Shown piece after piece: positions 43,710 to 52,082 of a DNA stretch of 64,000 nt (the stretch's first letter is position 1; each line of letters opens with the position of its first letter). Source of the stretch: Dyadobacter sp. UC 10 (GTDB lineage: Bacteria; Bacteroidota; Bacteroidia; Cytophagales; Spirosomataceae); NCBI RefSeq assembly GCF_008369915.1, contig NZ_VSRN01000001.1, positions 5,948,501 through 6,012,500 of the forward strand, given 5' to 3'. The translations under genes were made by a program, and so were the position numbers. Below the pieces are notes generated by a model. The model saw only the letters and a list, made by a program, of their open reading frames with translations. It did no database searches and had not been told where the DNA came from.

Positions 43710-44297
43710 ATGGATCTTGAAAAAGCGAGGGAATTTATACTCGAAGAGTTACGCATCCGGTTGGAACCCGACCTATACTACCACGGGCTGCACCATACGC
43801 GGGATGTTGTGCAGGCCGCAATGGAAATCGCGGATCTGGAAAAGATAACGGATCGGGAAAGTCTGCAGATGCTGGAAACCGCCGCGCTATATCATGACAG
43901 CGGCTTCATGAACGTATACAAGGGGCACGAAGAAGAAGGATGCAGGATAGCCCGGGAAGTACTGCGGGATTTCGACTATTCCAATACTCAGATCGAAACG
44001 ATATGCGGGATGATCCTGGCTACAAAGGTGCCTCAGAATCCGCGTAATCACTTGGAGAGGATTATCTGCGACGCAGATCTGGACTACCTCGGCCGCAGCG
44101 ATTTCCATGCAGTATCCGCCACGCTATTCGAGGAATTAAAGGCGCGCGAAATGATTACCGAAAAGGCAGAATGGAACCGTATACAGGTGAGTTTCTTTGA
44201 ATCGCATTTTTACTGGAACAAATCTCAGCGCGAACGCAGGGACGACCTGAAAGCAGCACATCTGGCTTCCATCAGGCGTATTTTATCCGATAACTGA
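43710..44297 (+). CDS. HD-domain phosphohydrolase
   Basis: The 195-residue product has the HD metal-binding pattern: His pair in YYHGLHHTRDVV, the His-Asp in AALYHDSGF, a further His in VYKGHEEEG and Asp in ICDADLDYLG. HD proteins hydrolyse nucleotides or cyclic nucleotides. Encoded 1 bp behind an adenylate cyclase, it may turn over the cyclase product, though a (p)ppGpp or nucleotidase role is also possible. It is the last gene of the plus-strand signalling operon and ends 2 bp from the end of the convergent CNB-transporter gene. Confidence 0.88.
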   Translation: MDLEKAREFILEELRIRLEPDLYYHGLHHTRDVVQAAMEIADLEKITDRESLQMLETAALYHDSGFMNVYKGHEEEGCRIAREVLRDFDYSNTQIETICGMILATKVPQNPRNHLERIICDADLDYLGRSDFHAVSATLFEELKAREMITEKAEWNRIQVSFFESHFYWNKSQRERRDDLKAAHLASIRRILSDN

Positions 44298-44299
44298 CA

Positions 44300-47200
44300 T
44301 TAACCCTGCAAACGCATTTTTTCGTTCTGTACGCGAATACGCTGGCACAGAATGCGAAGGACATTCCTTAAAATCTCGTCCCGCTCTTCCATCAGCTCAA
44401 AGAAATCTTCCTGATCGATCCGGAATACGAGCACGTCCGTTTCTGCTATCGTAGTTGCAGATCTCGGTTCGGTATCAAGCAGCGCCAGCTCACCGAATAT
44501 TTCACCTTTATCAAACAAGGCGAGCTGCTTTTTGCCGTCGTAAATCCCTACGGCACCAGTGTAAATTATATACATGGAATCCCCGAGGTCGCCTTTTGCA
44601 AAAATCTCCTGCCCTTCGCTGTAAGTGATTTCCTTCATGATCGGGGCGATAGAGCTGAGTACGTTTTCGGGCGTTTGTGCAAAGAGCTGCGTATTTTTCA
44701 GCACGATCACGCGCTCCATTTCCGATATCGTCTGACTTTCTGCTGTATGTTTCATAGGAATGTTAATGCTGAAGTTGAACTGAGGATCGAGGGATAGCTG
44801 ACTATATTTTTCATAAACAGCCTCGCGGATCAGGCGTGACGGGTGGTTGGCGAGACTTTGCAGTTGGAGGTGATCATGTAGCAACGGATCGAACTGCCGG
44901 ATCGCCAGGGCAACTGTCCAGCTCGTAAAATTACGGTCGTGATGTGCCAGGATATTTGAAATTAATGGTACGACTGCTTCCTGGTTACCTACATATTGCC
45001 GCAGGGCTTCACGCTTTTTCTGGATCGGGATATTTTCAAATAAGGCTTGCAATGCAGGGTACAATGTGCGGGGCAGGAGGCTTTCGATCATTTCAAGTGA
45101 GTTCGCCCTTTTTTCTTTGCTCGCATGACGCATTCCTTTCCATGCGTTTTGCACTGCATCTTTATCGTATTGCATCATAAACAGGTAAAAAAGACGCCGG
45201 CCGGTGAGTTCCAATTCATATTCGAGTGAATTATTCCAGTCTGAAAAAGCGGTATTATCGTCAATTCCTGATAAAAGCAGCGATGCGTGTATCAGCTCCT
45301 GCTCAACAAAATCTGATACAATTCCCTTGTAATCAGCTACTAAAAGATAGTTGGACAAAGCCTTGAGTGCATCAAGCTTTATAAATGTATCTACCTTAAA
45401 TACCTTATCATTTGAATCTTTACTTACTAAAAGTCTGTTTTGGTAAGTATTTTTAATTAGTTCAAAAAGTATTTGAAGTATAAATTCATGTTTGGTACGT
45501 TCAGCCACTTTAATCAGCATGGTGATACGTTCGCCGGACTCATCATTTTGAAGCCATTCTTCAACAATTCTTATTCCCGCATCACCCGATTTGATAAGTG
45601 CAGTAACGGTAGGCCGGGACAACAGGCCGCTCAGCATTGGCTTCAATTCCCGTAAAAGTTGTGCAGAGCCCGAACCCGCTGCGACTTCCAAAGCCAGATT
45701 GCGGGCGCGCAGGCTACCGTCTTTTGTGCAGTTCTTAATATGCTCCTCGTGGGAATGGATGCCGATCGTCCGCACACATTCGAGTGCCGCCATTTGCTGC
45801 TCCTCCGATCCCGAAAGAAACATTTTACGCAGTGTTCCGTGCACGAGGGGCAATGCTTTTCCAGCCTCCCAGCACCCGACAATACAGCCTTTGACAATAT
45901 CCAGATCCGGGTGTGCGAGAAATCCGGCGAGCTGCTCGTCGGAAAGCCGGGAGGTGGAGCACGCAATGCGCACCGCCAGCGTCTGGCATGCCGTGTCGGG
46001 CTCTTTTTCAATGTAGTGAATGAAAGACCCGGAAAGCTCAGGTGCCGGAAGCATTGCCAGGGTTTGCAGGGTTTTTAGCCGAACCTGTACGGCTGGGTGT
46101 TGAAGTAGCTGGTCCACATTTTTGCGGAACAGCGAAACCTTATTTTTGGCGAGCCAGTCAATCGCATTCAATACTTCTTCCTTGCGCTCGCTATGGAGAT
46201 TTTCGGTGATAATGGGCAATGCCTCCGCCGGTGAAGGCATTTCGCCACTTCGGATGAAGCGTTTCCCGATCGCCGATTTCAGCTCCTGAATATAATGTCC
46301 GTATGCTTTTCTGAATATGAGCAGGGCAACAATCGCGAAGAGAAGCGACAGGTCGAAAGTCAGACTGATATTGCTTATATGCTGCGAATAAACGAACCAG
46401 AGCAGCAAGCCAGCAATCAGCATGCCCAGTGGTTCAAACAAACCCTTCGCCAAAGTATGTCCCTTCAAGCGTGTTTTGGTGGAAAGTGGCTGAAAAAGTA
46501 CCAGAAAAACGGGGTCGAATATCGTTCTTCTCACGAGCTCAAAAAGCAGGTACGCGGCGCAATAATAGAAAAGCAGGGAGGGCTCGTCTTTTCTGAAATA
46601 AGAAGAAATGAGTAGCCCGAGTGAAATAAAAATCGTGGTCAGCGGCAGGAGATATAGTGTGAGCCGGACACCGAAACGCTCCACTGTTTTACCCGAAAAC
46701 AACAATTTGACGACAGTAGATATACCATAAGTAGCAGCCAGTAATGTTCCTACAAAGACGATCACATCGTGCTGGCTGTGAAATTTGTATTTTACATTGA
46801 CAAAAAAGTGGTACTCGATCCAGGTAGCCGCCGCCGCAATCGCAACCATACCGAGGCAGAGCGAAGTAAGCAATTTATTTCCCCCAAAGTATTTCTGAAT
46901 AATCCGGGAGTCCGATTCCGAAACCTGCCTTGGCCGCGCATGATGCGGGTTTGGGATTTCAGTATATTTGAAGGTAAGTAGTTGTGTGTAAAAGGCTAAT
47001 GCGAAAAAAACGAGCGAGATTATCAGCAGGATCATCAATACAGAAGGCGAGTGGATCAGCACTGCCAGCACCGCGCCAAGCGCTTTGGCCGGCATATCCC
47101 CCGAGCCGATCACGCTGAAAAGCCTCTTACTTTGACGTACATCGAAAACAAGCGCCGAGAGCCCCCAGAATTCTAAATTGATCAGCAGGTAAATGATCCG

Positions 47201-47548
47201 GTAACCGACCATCACGGCTACCGCCGTCGCGATTCCATGTCCAAGCCCAAGTAATACCATGACCACTGCGACCATGAAAAGCGAGGAAAGCATAGTGCCG
47301 AGGCTCAGCCGTTTGAGCAGGAGATGGTGTTCGAAGTATTCGTAAATCTTCCCGGCGGCCATAACGGCGACCGCAGCAGCTATATACGCGATCGGAAGAG
47401 AATACTCAGGATGGTTTTCGAGCAACAGGACGTTGGCAGAAACGTAAACGAGCGTCGTGCCAACGTTGATAAATACATTATGAAAGAAGAAGAGAAGTGT
47501 CTGCGGATTGAAGGAACTGGAAAAACTTTTCTTTAAATAAGAGATCAT
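44300..47548 (-). CDS. Npt-like transporter fold fused to HEAT repeats and cyclic-nucleotide-binding domain
   Basis: The 1082-residue product has an N-terminal membrane part (about 1-425, 10-12 spans) resembling ATP/ADP translocase-like (Npt1/Npt2) or MFS folds. HEAT-type helical repeats follow (about 430-760, including VQVRLKTLQTLAMLP). A C-terminal cNMP-binding domain (about 955-1075) has an intact phosphate-binding cassette, with Glu1020 in FGELALL and Arg1029-Ser1030 in EPRSATT. Transport substrate is unknown and nucleotide transport is not established. It lies tail to tail with the receiver-cyclase operon (2 bp apart), so cAMP from that operon could gate it. Confidence 0.85.
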   Translation of the reverse strand: MISYLKKSFSSSFNPQTLLFFFHNVFINVGTTLVYVSANVLLLENHPEYSLPIAYIAAAVAVMAAGKIYEYFEHHLLLKRLSLGTMLSSLFMVAVVMVLLGLGHGIATAVAVMVGYRIIYLLINLEFWGLSALVFDVRQSKRLFSVIGSGDMPAKALGAVLAVLIHSPSVLMILLIISLVFFALAFYTQLLTFKYTEIPNPHHARPRQVSESDSRIIQKYFGGNKLLTSLCLGMVAIAAAATWIEYHFFVNVKYKFHSQHDVIVFVGTLLAATYGISTVVKLLFSGKTVERFGVRLTLYLLPLTTIFISLGLLISSYFRKDEPSLLFYYCAAYLLFELVRRTIFDPVFLVLFQPLSTKTRLKGHTLAKGLFEPLGMLIAGLLLWFVYSQHISNISLTFDLSLLFAIVALLIFRKAYGHYIQELKSAIGKRFIRSGEMPSPAEALPIITENLHSERKEEVLNAIDWLAKNKVSLFRKNVDQLLQHPAVQVRLKTLQTLAMLPAPELSGSFIHYIEKEPDTACQTLAVRIACSTSRLSDEQLAGFLAHPDLDIVKGCIVGCWEAGKALPLVHGTLRKMFLSGSEEQQMAALECVRTIGIHSHEEHIKNCTKDGSLRARNLALEVAAGSGSAQLLRELKPMLSGLLSRPTVTALIKSGDAGIRIVEEWLQNDESGERITMLIKVAERTKHEFILQILFELIKNTYQNRLLVSKDSNDKVFKVDTFIKLDALKALSNYLLVADYKGIVSDFVEQELIHASLLLSGIDDNTAFSDWNNSLEYELELTGRRLFYLFMMQYDKDAVQNAWKGMRHASKEKRANSLEMIESLLPRTLYPALQALFENIPIQKKREALRQYVGNQEAVVPLISNILAHHDRNFTSWTVALAIRQFDPLLHDHLQLQSLANHPSRLIREAVYEKYSQLSLDPQFNFSINIPMKHTAESQTISEMERVIVLKNTQLFAQTPENVLSSIAPIMKEITYSEGQEIFAKGDLGDSMYIIYTGAVGIYDGKKQLALFDKGEIFGELALLDTEPRSATTIAETDVLVFRIDQEDFFELMEERDEILRNVLRILCQRIRVQNEKMRLQG

Positions 47549-47651
47549 AAGTCGGAAAGCTGATATCGCTTACGTAAAGTAAACACATATTCTTCCTTTA
47601 AAAAACAGGTTAATGCGATCTGATAATGCGGATACCTGCCGGAATTGAAAG

Positions 47652-47689
47652 AAAAACCAACGCCGGACCTGATCGGTCCGGCGTTGGTT
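47652..47689 (-). terminator. Strong rho-independent terminator of the sugar-acid gene cluster
   Basis: Fifteen-base arms at 47655-47669 and 47675-47689 are perfect complements around a 5-nt loop. On the minus strand a TTTTTC run follows. It directly follows the stop of the enolase-superfamily gene at 47693. Confidence 0.9.
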
Positions 47690-47692
47690 GTA

Positions 47693-49177
47693 TCAACTCC
47701 ACAGCCTGTCGTGCGAGCGTTTTTCGTTCCAGTCGGGGGTGGGGGCGAAGAAGCTTTTGTCCTTCGGGTGAAGGTGTTTTTTCACTTCTTCCTCAACCAG
47801 TTCAATGCCAAGTCCCGGCGCTTCGAGCGGTACCGGGGCGTAACCTTTGTCGATCAGCTTGCGGCCGTCAGTCGTTTTTACCAGACTTTCCCACCAGGGC
47901 ACGTCCACGGAATGGTGCTCCAAAGCCAGAAAATTTTGGGTTGCAGCTGCGCAATGTACATTTGCCATAAAGCTCACAGGCGTTCCGGCAAAATGCATTG
48001 CCATCGCAATTCCGTTGTCTTCGGCATAATCACCTATGCGTTTCGTTTCGAGCAGCCCGCCTGAGGATGCCAAATCGGGATGAACGATATCAACCGCCCG
48101 TTTGTCAATCAAAGCCTTGAAGCCTTCTTTGAGATAGATATCCTCACCAGTCAAAGTGGGCGTTTCCAGCGCATCCGAAATGGTTTTCCACTGGTCGGTG
48201 TACTCCCAGGGTACCATGTCTTCCAGCCACGCCAGGCGGTATTTATCCAATGCTTTGCCCAGGCGGATGCCGTTGTTTAGGTCAAAATGTCCATAGTGGT
48301 CGGTAGAAAGGGGTATCTCATAACCGACTACACTGCGCACATCTTCAACAACCTTTGACATTTCGTCCAAACCTTTGGGTGTGATCTGGATTGCAGTAAA
48401 GGGATGTTTTGTATTGGCATAAGAATGATAGTCGCCTGCCCACTGGGAAAAGCCGCCTCCCCAGAATTTGTTGTTAACTACACTATTCTCCTTGTTGCGC
48501 AGCATACCAATAGAAACGTCCATTTTGAGCCACGTGTAGCCCTGGTCCTGTGTGCGGAATTTGATCTTTTCCTTAAACTCATTCAGGTCATTCGACTCTG
48601 GCGTATCTGCATACAGCCGGACTTTATCCCGGTATCGACCGCCTAATAACTGCCAGCAGGGAACACCGTAGGCTTTTCCGCAAAGGTCCCAGAGCGCCAT
48701 TTCAACGCCGCAAACTCCGCCGGCCTGACGGCCATGGTATCCGAATTGTTTAATCGATTTAAAGAGCTGCTCGACATTGCACGGATTTTGACCGAGCAAA
48801 TGCGCTTTGAGAAACAAGGCATAGCGTTCGTCGGCGCCGTCGCGCACTTCTCCCAGCCCATAAATTCCCTGATTGGTGTCGATACGGATGATCGGCGTAC
48901 GGCCGACATTCTGCACAATGCAATAGCGCAGGTCGGTTATTTTCAGCTCAGACGGTTTCGAAGCGCGGCTCACTTTCGAAGTAGCCTGTGCAATAGTATC
49001 CTCGGTCGACATAGACATGAAACCGCCCAGCGCGATCCCGCCCAGGGCCGTTTTTTTCAGGAAGCTCCGTCGGTTGTCGCTGGTATGCGGATGCTGCAAT
49101 TCAACCGCCGCCCGAGCCTTTTCTGCGCTTTCGACTCTCTTATTTTCGGAAATGATATTTTTTAAAATGTCTTTCAT
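47693..49177 (-). CDS. Tat-exported mandelate racemase/muconate lactonizing (enolase superfamily) enzyme
   Basis: The 494-residue product has a twin-arginine signal, NRRSFLKKTALGGIALGG, unusually preceded by about 35 polar residues. The capping domain (about 75-190) and TIM barrel follow. The barrel has STDHYGHF, LAWLEDMVPW and LTGEDIY, giving the three metal ligands Asp, Glu, Glu, and HFAGTP later as a possible acid-base site. Family members dehydrate or epimerise sugar acids; this substrate is unknown. It is the last gene of the SusC/D cluster, separated from the RraA-type gene by a repeat block, and ends at a strong terminator. Confidence 0.87.
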   Translation of the reverse strand: MKDILKNIISENKRVESAEKARAAVELQHPHTSDNRRSFLKKTALGGIALGGFMSMSTEDTIAQATSKVSRASKPSELKITDLRYCIVQNVGRTPIIRIDTNQGIYGLGEVRDGADERYALFLKAHLLGQNPCNVEQLFKSIKQFGYHGRQAGGVCGVEMALWDLCGKAYGVPCWQLLGGRYRDKVRLYADTPESNDLNEFKEKIKFRTQDQGYTWLKMDVSIGMLRNKENSVVNNKFWGGGFSQWAGDYHSYANTKHPFTAIQITPKGLDEMSKVVEDVRSVVGYEIPLSTDHYGHFDLNNGIRLGKALDKYRLAWLEDMVPWEYTDQWKTISDALETPTLTGEDIYLKEGFKALIDKRAVDIVHPDLASSGGLLETKRIGDYAEDNGIAMAMHFAGTPVSFMANVHCAAATQNFLALEHHSVDVPWWESLVKTTDGRKLIDKGYAPVPLEAPGLGIELVEEEVKKHLHPKDKSFFAPTPDWNEKRSHDRLWS

Positions 49178-49221
49178 TGCGATTATGATAGGTTTTAAAA
49201 TATAGTTATTTGTTTGGCCAG

Positions 49222-49433
49222 TTGGCTATTGGCTTTTGGCTATTGGCTTTTGGCTGTTAGCTTTTGGCAGTTAGCTTTTGGGTTGTGGTTTTTAGGATTC
49301 ACTTTATGGTTTATAATCATCTCTGTCTTTAAATTAACTGCTAGCAACAAAAAGCTAAAATCCAACAGCTAACAGCTAACAGCTAATAGCTAACAGCTAA
49401 CAGCTAACAGCTAATAGCTAACAGCTAAAAGCC
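49222..49433. repeat. Inverted pair of heptanucleotide tandem arrays
   Basis: Eight TTRGCTN-like heptads (49222-49277) are followed, after an 86-bp spacer, by nine AAYAGCT heptads (49364-49426) plus a degenerate tenth. The second array is close to the reverse complement of the first, so the pair could form a long imperfect stem. It fills the intergenic gap between the RraA-type and enolase-superfamily genes, and no coding frame is credible in it. Confidence 0.85.
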
Positions 49434-49439
49434 ACCCCC

Positions 49440-50372
49440 TCAATAATTCCGCTCTTTCAAATAATCATCCAGCTCCTTCTTCGTCATCGGAAGCTTGCCG
49501 GGGTAGTTGTTGACCCAGTTCAGGAAATCCTTCTGGATCGCTTCCGACCATTTGGTGTCGATTTCTCCCGGGGTGTATTTGCCCTCTTTGAGTCGCAGAT
49601 GCCCGAATTCATCCCGGAGAGCGGTTACTTCTGACGTGAGTACCAGCTCTTCGGCTAAATGTGCCGGGATAAAAATGGTACCGTACTTTTTGGCCAGAAC
49701 CACGTCGCCGGGAAGTACGATTGCCCGGCCGATCCGGATGGGCGTATTGATATTGACGAGCATCATCTGCTGAATGTAGGAGGGATCCTGACCTTTCATC
49801 CAAGCATTGAAACCTTTGATCTCACTTAATCCCTCGACATCGCGAACTGATCCGTAGAAGACGACCCCGCGCTTCGATTTGGCGTAAATAGAATTGCCCA
49901 GGTTGTCGCCGATCAGCGTACCGTCAGCGACTTTACCATAACCGTCGGCGACATATACGTCACCTTCTTTCAGGACATCGATGGGCCAGGAGTTGGTGCC
50001 GCCGGTTTGTACCCGTCCTTCTTTCTTACCCGTTTCTTTCACCAGCTCCTGCAAGTCAGGTCTGGAAGGCACATATTGCGCGGTTACCACGCGTCCGGTC
50101 ATGGTGCTGTCGGTGTGGATCAATTGCCAGTCGCCTTCGAACTGGTTGTGATATCCTTTGTTACGCAACACGCCCCAGGCTTCCTCCATAGAGATATTCT
50201 TCAAACGGGCGAGGACCGCGTCGGGCACTTTCGGGCGGCCGTCGGGCAACCGCTCGCCTTTCCACGCGGAGGTATACGCTTTGATCTGATCAGGAGTGGG
50301 GGAGATTGACTGCGCCTGGCAGGTCAGTGCCCAGCAGGCCAGCATTCCCGCCAGCATTGTTTTTTTAAGCAT
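49440..50372 (-). CDS. Exported RraA/HMG-aldolase-family protein
   Basis: The 310-residue product has a signal peptide (1-20, ending LTCQA). The RraA-like fold contains Gly155-Asp156 in LIGDNLGNS and Arg177-Asp178 in YGSVRDVEG, matching the residues that hold Mg2+ and pyruvate in 4-hydroxy-4-methyl-2-oxoglutarate aldolases. An aldolase or oxaloacetate-decarboxylase role is therefore more likely than the RNase E inhibitor role of E. coli RraA, which is cytoplasmic. It follows SusD by 25 bp and is probably co-transcribed with it. The actual 2-keto acid substrate is unknown. Confidence 0.85.
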   Translation of the reverse strand: MLKKTMLAGMLACWALTCQAQSISPTPDQIKAYTSAWKGERLPDGRPKVPDAVLARLKNISMEEAWGVLRNKGYHNQFEGDWQLIHTDSTMTGRVVTAQYVPSRPDLQELVKETGKKEGRVQTGGTNSWPIDVLKEGDVYVADGYGKVADGTLIGDNLGNSIYAKSKRGVVFYGSVRDVEGLSEIKGFNAWMKGQDPSYIQQMMLVNINTPIRIGRAIVLPGDVVLAKKYGTIFIPAHLAEELVLTSEVTALRDEFGHLRLKEGKYTPGEIDTKWSEAIQKDFLNWVNNYPGKLPMTKKELDDYLKERNY

Positions 50373-50397
50373 AAGAGGTCAGTTAAGGTATATTGAT

Positions 50398-51930
50398 TTA
50401 TTTATCCCAAAATACAGGCGTACCCAGCTCATCGGGGCCCATGCGGGCTATTGCTTCGAGGTAATTGGCCTCATTTACAGATCTTTCCCGAACGGGGTAA
50501 ACCAGCCTTTTGATGAAATCTTTGACAGAGGGATCCTTGCCGGGATAATTATTGACAGGCAAAACAGGAAAGCCGCTCCTCCGAAAATTTGCCCAGGCTT
50601 CAGAACCGTTCAGGAAAGATGCGATCCAGTATTGATTATTGATTTGCTCTAATGCCTTGGCCGGGATGTAAGCATTAGCTGCGATGTAAGCGTCCTGGGC
50701 AGCTGAGGGAACCGTCGCTGAGACATCATAAGTGGCCATTTGTGACATATGTGCCTTAATTCCAGTCTCGTAGAGTGCTTTGACATCACCGGTAGCCCAG
50801 CCTCTTTGCACCGCTTCGGCGAGTAGCAGAGAGGTTTGCGCCCAGGTAATGAAAAATTCAGGCGCATCGATCTTGCCCAGCGTTTTGCGATTGATTTGCG
50901 AATATTTGAATGCAGAACCGATCTTCCCTGGGAAGCCCGGCGCATTCGCGATCGTAGATTCATTGTACCCGTAAGGCATTCCTTCCTGATTTGCAGGAGT
51001 GGTATCCTCTGCTCCGGCGGTTGCGATTGGGTTGCCGGGGGTTTCGTATTTCACAGCGATAACACGCAGGCGCGGATCATTTGTTGATTTTAGAAAACTT
51101 ACAAATGCAGCTCCCAGATAGACATTTCCACGTTCGGTACCCTGGAAATAGTTGGCCAGCGGATGATTGAATGTGCTGTTGAATGCGATGAATGCATTGT
51201 CTGCATTTGAACTTTGCAAGCCTCCGTTTGCAGGGTCAACAGCCACAGCTACATATTGCTTTGCCTTAGCCGCATCAATTTTCGTGAAGCGCATCGCGGC
51301 ACGCAGCAGGAGCGAGTTACCCAGCTTTTTCCACTGTGCGATATTGCCTTTGAAAAACAGGTCACCGCTTTCAATCGCCTTCGCTGCGTCCAGCCCTTTT
51401 GTCCCTTCCGACAATTCTTTCAGAATATCATCGTAAATAACCTTCTGGTCGTCGTATTTAGGAAGATTGATCTGCTCTAAAAATCCTTTTCCCGCTTCGA
51501 AATAAGGCACATCGCCGTAAGTATCCACCAAAACCATAAATACATAGGCTTTCCAGATCCGGGACATATTATATAGATTGGATCGCAATGGATTGTCTTT
51601 AGTCTGGGCGATTACAGTCGTCAGCAGGTTGACCGGTCCATTTTGTAAATACAATGAATTGAAATTCGCATTGGAATTGGGATCGGAAACCGCATTGTGA
51701 TTACCCCCTTCCAGCACGCCGGTATAAGGTGTATTGATTTGCTGCACGATCTGCATCTGGTAATTCTGCGTAGCGATGGCAGAAGTGAATTGCGCATTGG
51801 AAAACAGGTAAACCGGATCAATGCTGGTAGCAAGAACAGGATTTTTATTAATCTCCTCAAAACCTTCATCACAAGAAACAGCCCCCGCCAAAACGGTGAA
51901 TGCAGTCAGATATGTTAGTATTTTTTTCAT
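50398..51930 (-). CDS. SusD/RagB-family outer-membrane lipoprotein
   Basis: The 510-residue lipoprotein has the signal and lipobox LAGAVSCDEGFEEINKNP. It is typical in length, and belongs to the SusD-like group that caps a SusC barrel and delivers substrate (often a glycan or peptide). The helical TPR-like core shows YNMSRIWKAYVFMVLVDTYGDVPYFE, quoted here only for its core VDTYGDVPYFE, a conserved SusD phrase. It follows the SusC gene on the same strand with a 152-bp gap occupied by octad repeats. Substrate is not predictable from sequence alone. Confidence 0.92.
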   Translation of the reverse strand: MKKILTYLTAFTVLAGAVSCDEGFEEINKNPVLATSIDPVYLFSNAQFTSAIATQNYQMQIVQQINTPYTGVLEGGNHNAVSDPNSNANFNSLYLQNGPVNLLTTVIAQTKDNPLRSNLYNMSRIWKAYVFMVLVDTYGDVPYFEAGKGFLEQINLPKYDDQKVIYDDILKELSEGTKGLDAAKAIESGDLFFKGNIAQWKKLGNSLLLRAAMRFTKIDAAKAKQYVAVAVDPANGGLQSSNADNAFIAFNSTFNHPLANYFQGTERGNVYLGAAFVSFLKSTNDPRLRVIAVKYETPGNPIATAGAEDTTPANQEGMPYGYNESTIANAPGFPGKIGSAFKYSQINRKTLGKIDAPEFFITWAQTSLLLAEAVQRGWATGDVKALYETGIKAHMSQMATYDVSATVPSAAQDAYIAANAYIPAKALEQINNQYWIASFLNGSEAWANFRRSGFPVLPVNNYPGKDPSVKDFIKRLVYPVRERSVNEANYLEAIARMGPDELGTPVFWDK

Positions 51931-52025
51931 GATTCAATGATTGAATGACCGAATGAATGAATGATTGAATGATCCGTCGTGGAATGATGAATGAGTGAAT
52001 GAGTGAATGACTGAATGACTGAATT
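51930..52025. repeat. Octanucleotide tandem repeats between susC and susD
   Basis: Imperfect repeats of GAATGAST/GAATGATT fill this stretch; the clearest are four consecutive octads at 51989-52020. A pyrimidine-rich tract, CCTCCATTCCTCCTTTCCTC, follows at about 52050-52080. It separates SusC from SusD and must be part of their transcript leader region. Confidence 0.8.
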
Positions 52026-52082
52026 GCCGCAGTAGAAATGCTAATATTTCCTCCATTCCTCCTTTCCTCCATTCCTCCCTTT

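Noticed and set aside
43208..43756. 182-codon antisense frame across the cyclase gene
   Set aside because: It overlaps conserved cyclase motifs on the plus strand and has no motif of its own.
49222..49433. CRISPR-like appearance of the heptad arrays
   Set aside because: Units are 7 bp without unique spacers and no cas genes are present.
51869..52072. 67-codon minus-strand frame rich in Ser, His and Ile
   Set aside because: It is a translation of the octad repeats and overlaps the susD start; the composition is an artefact of the repeat.
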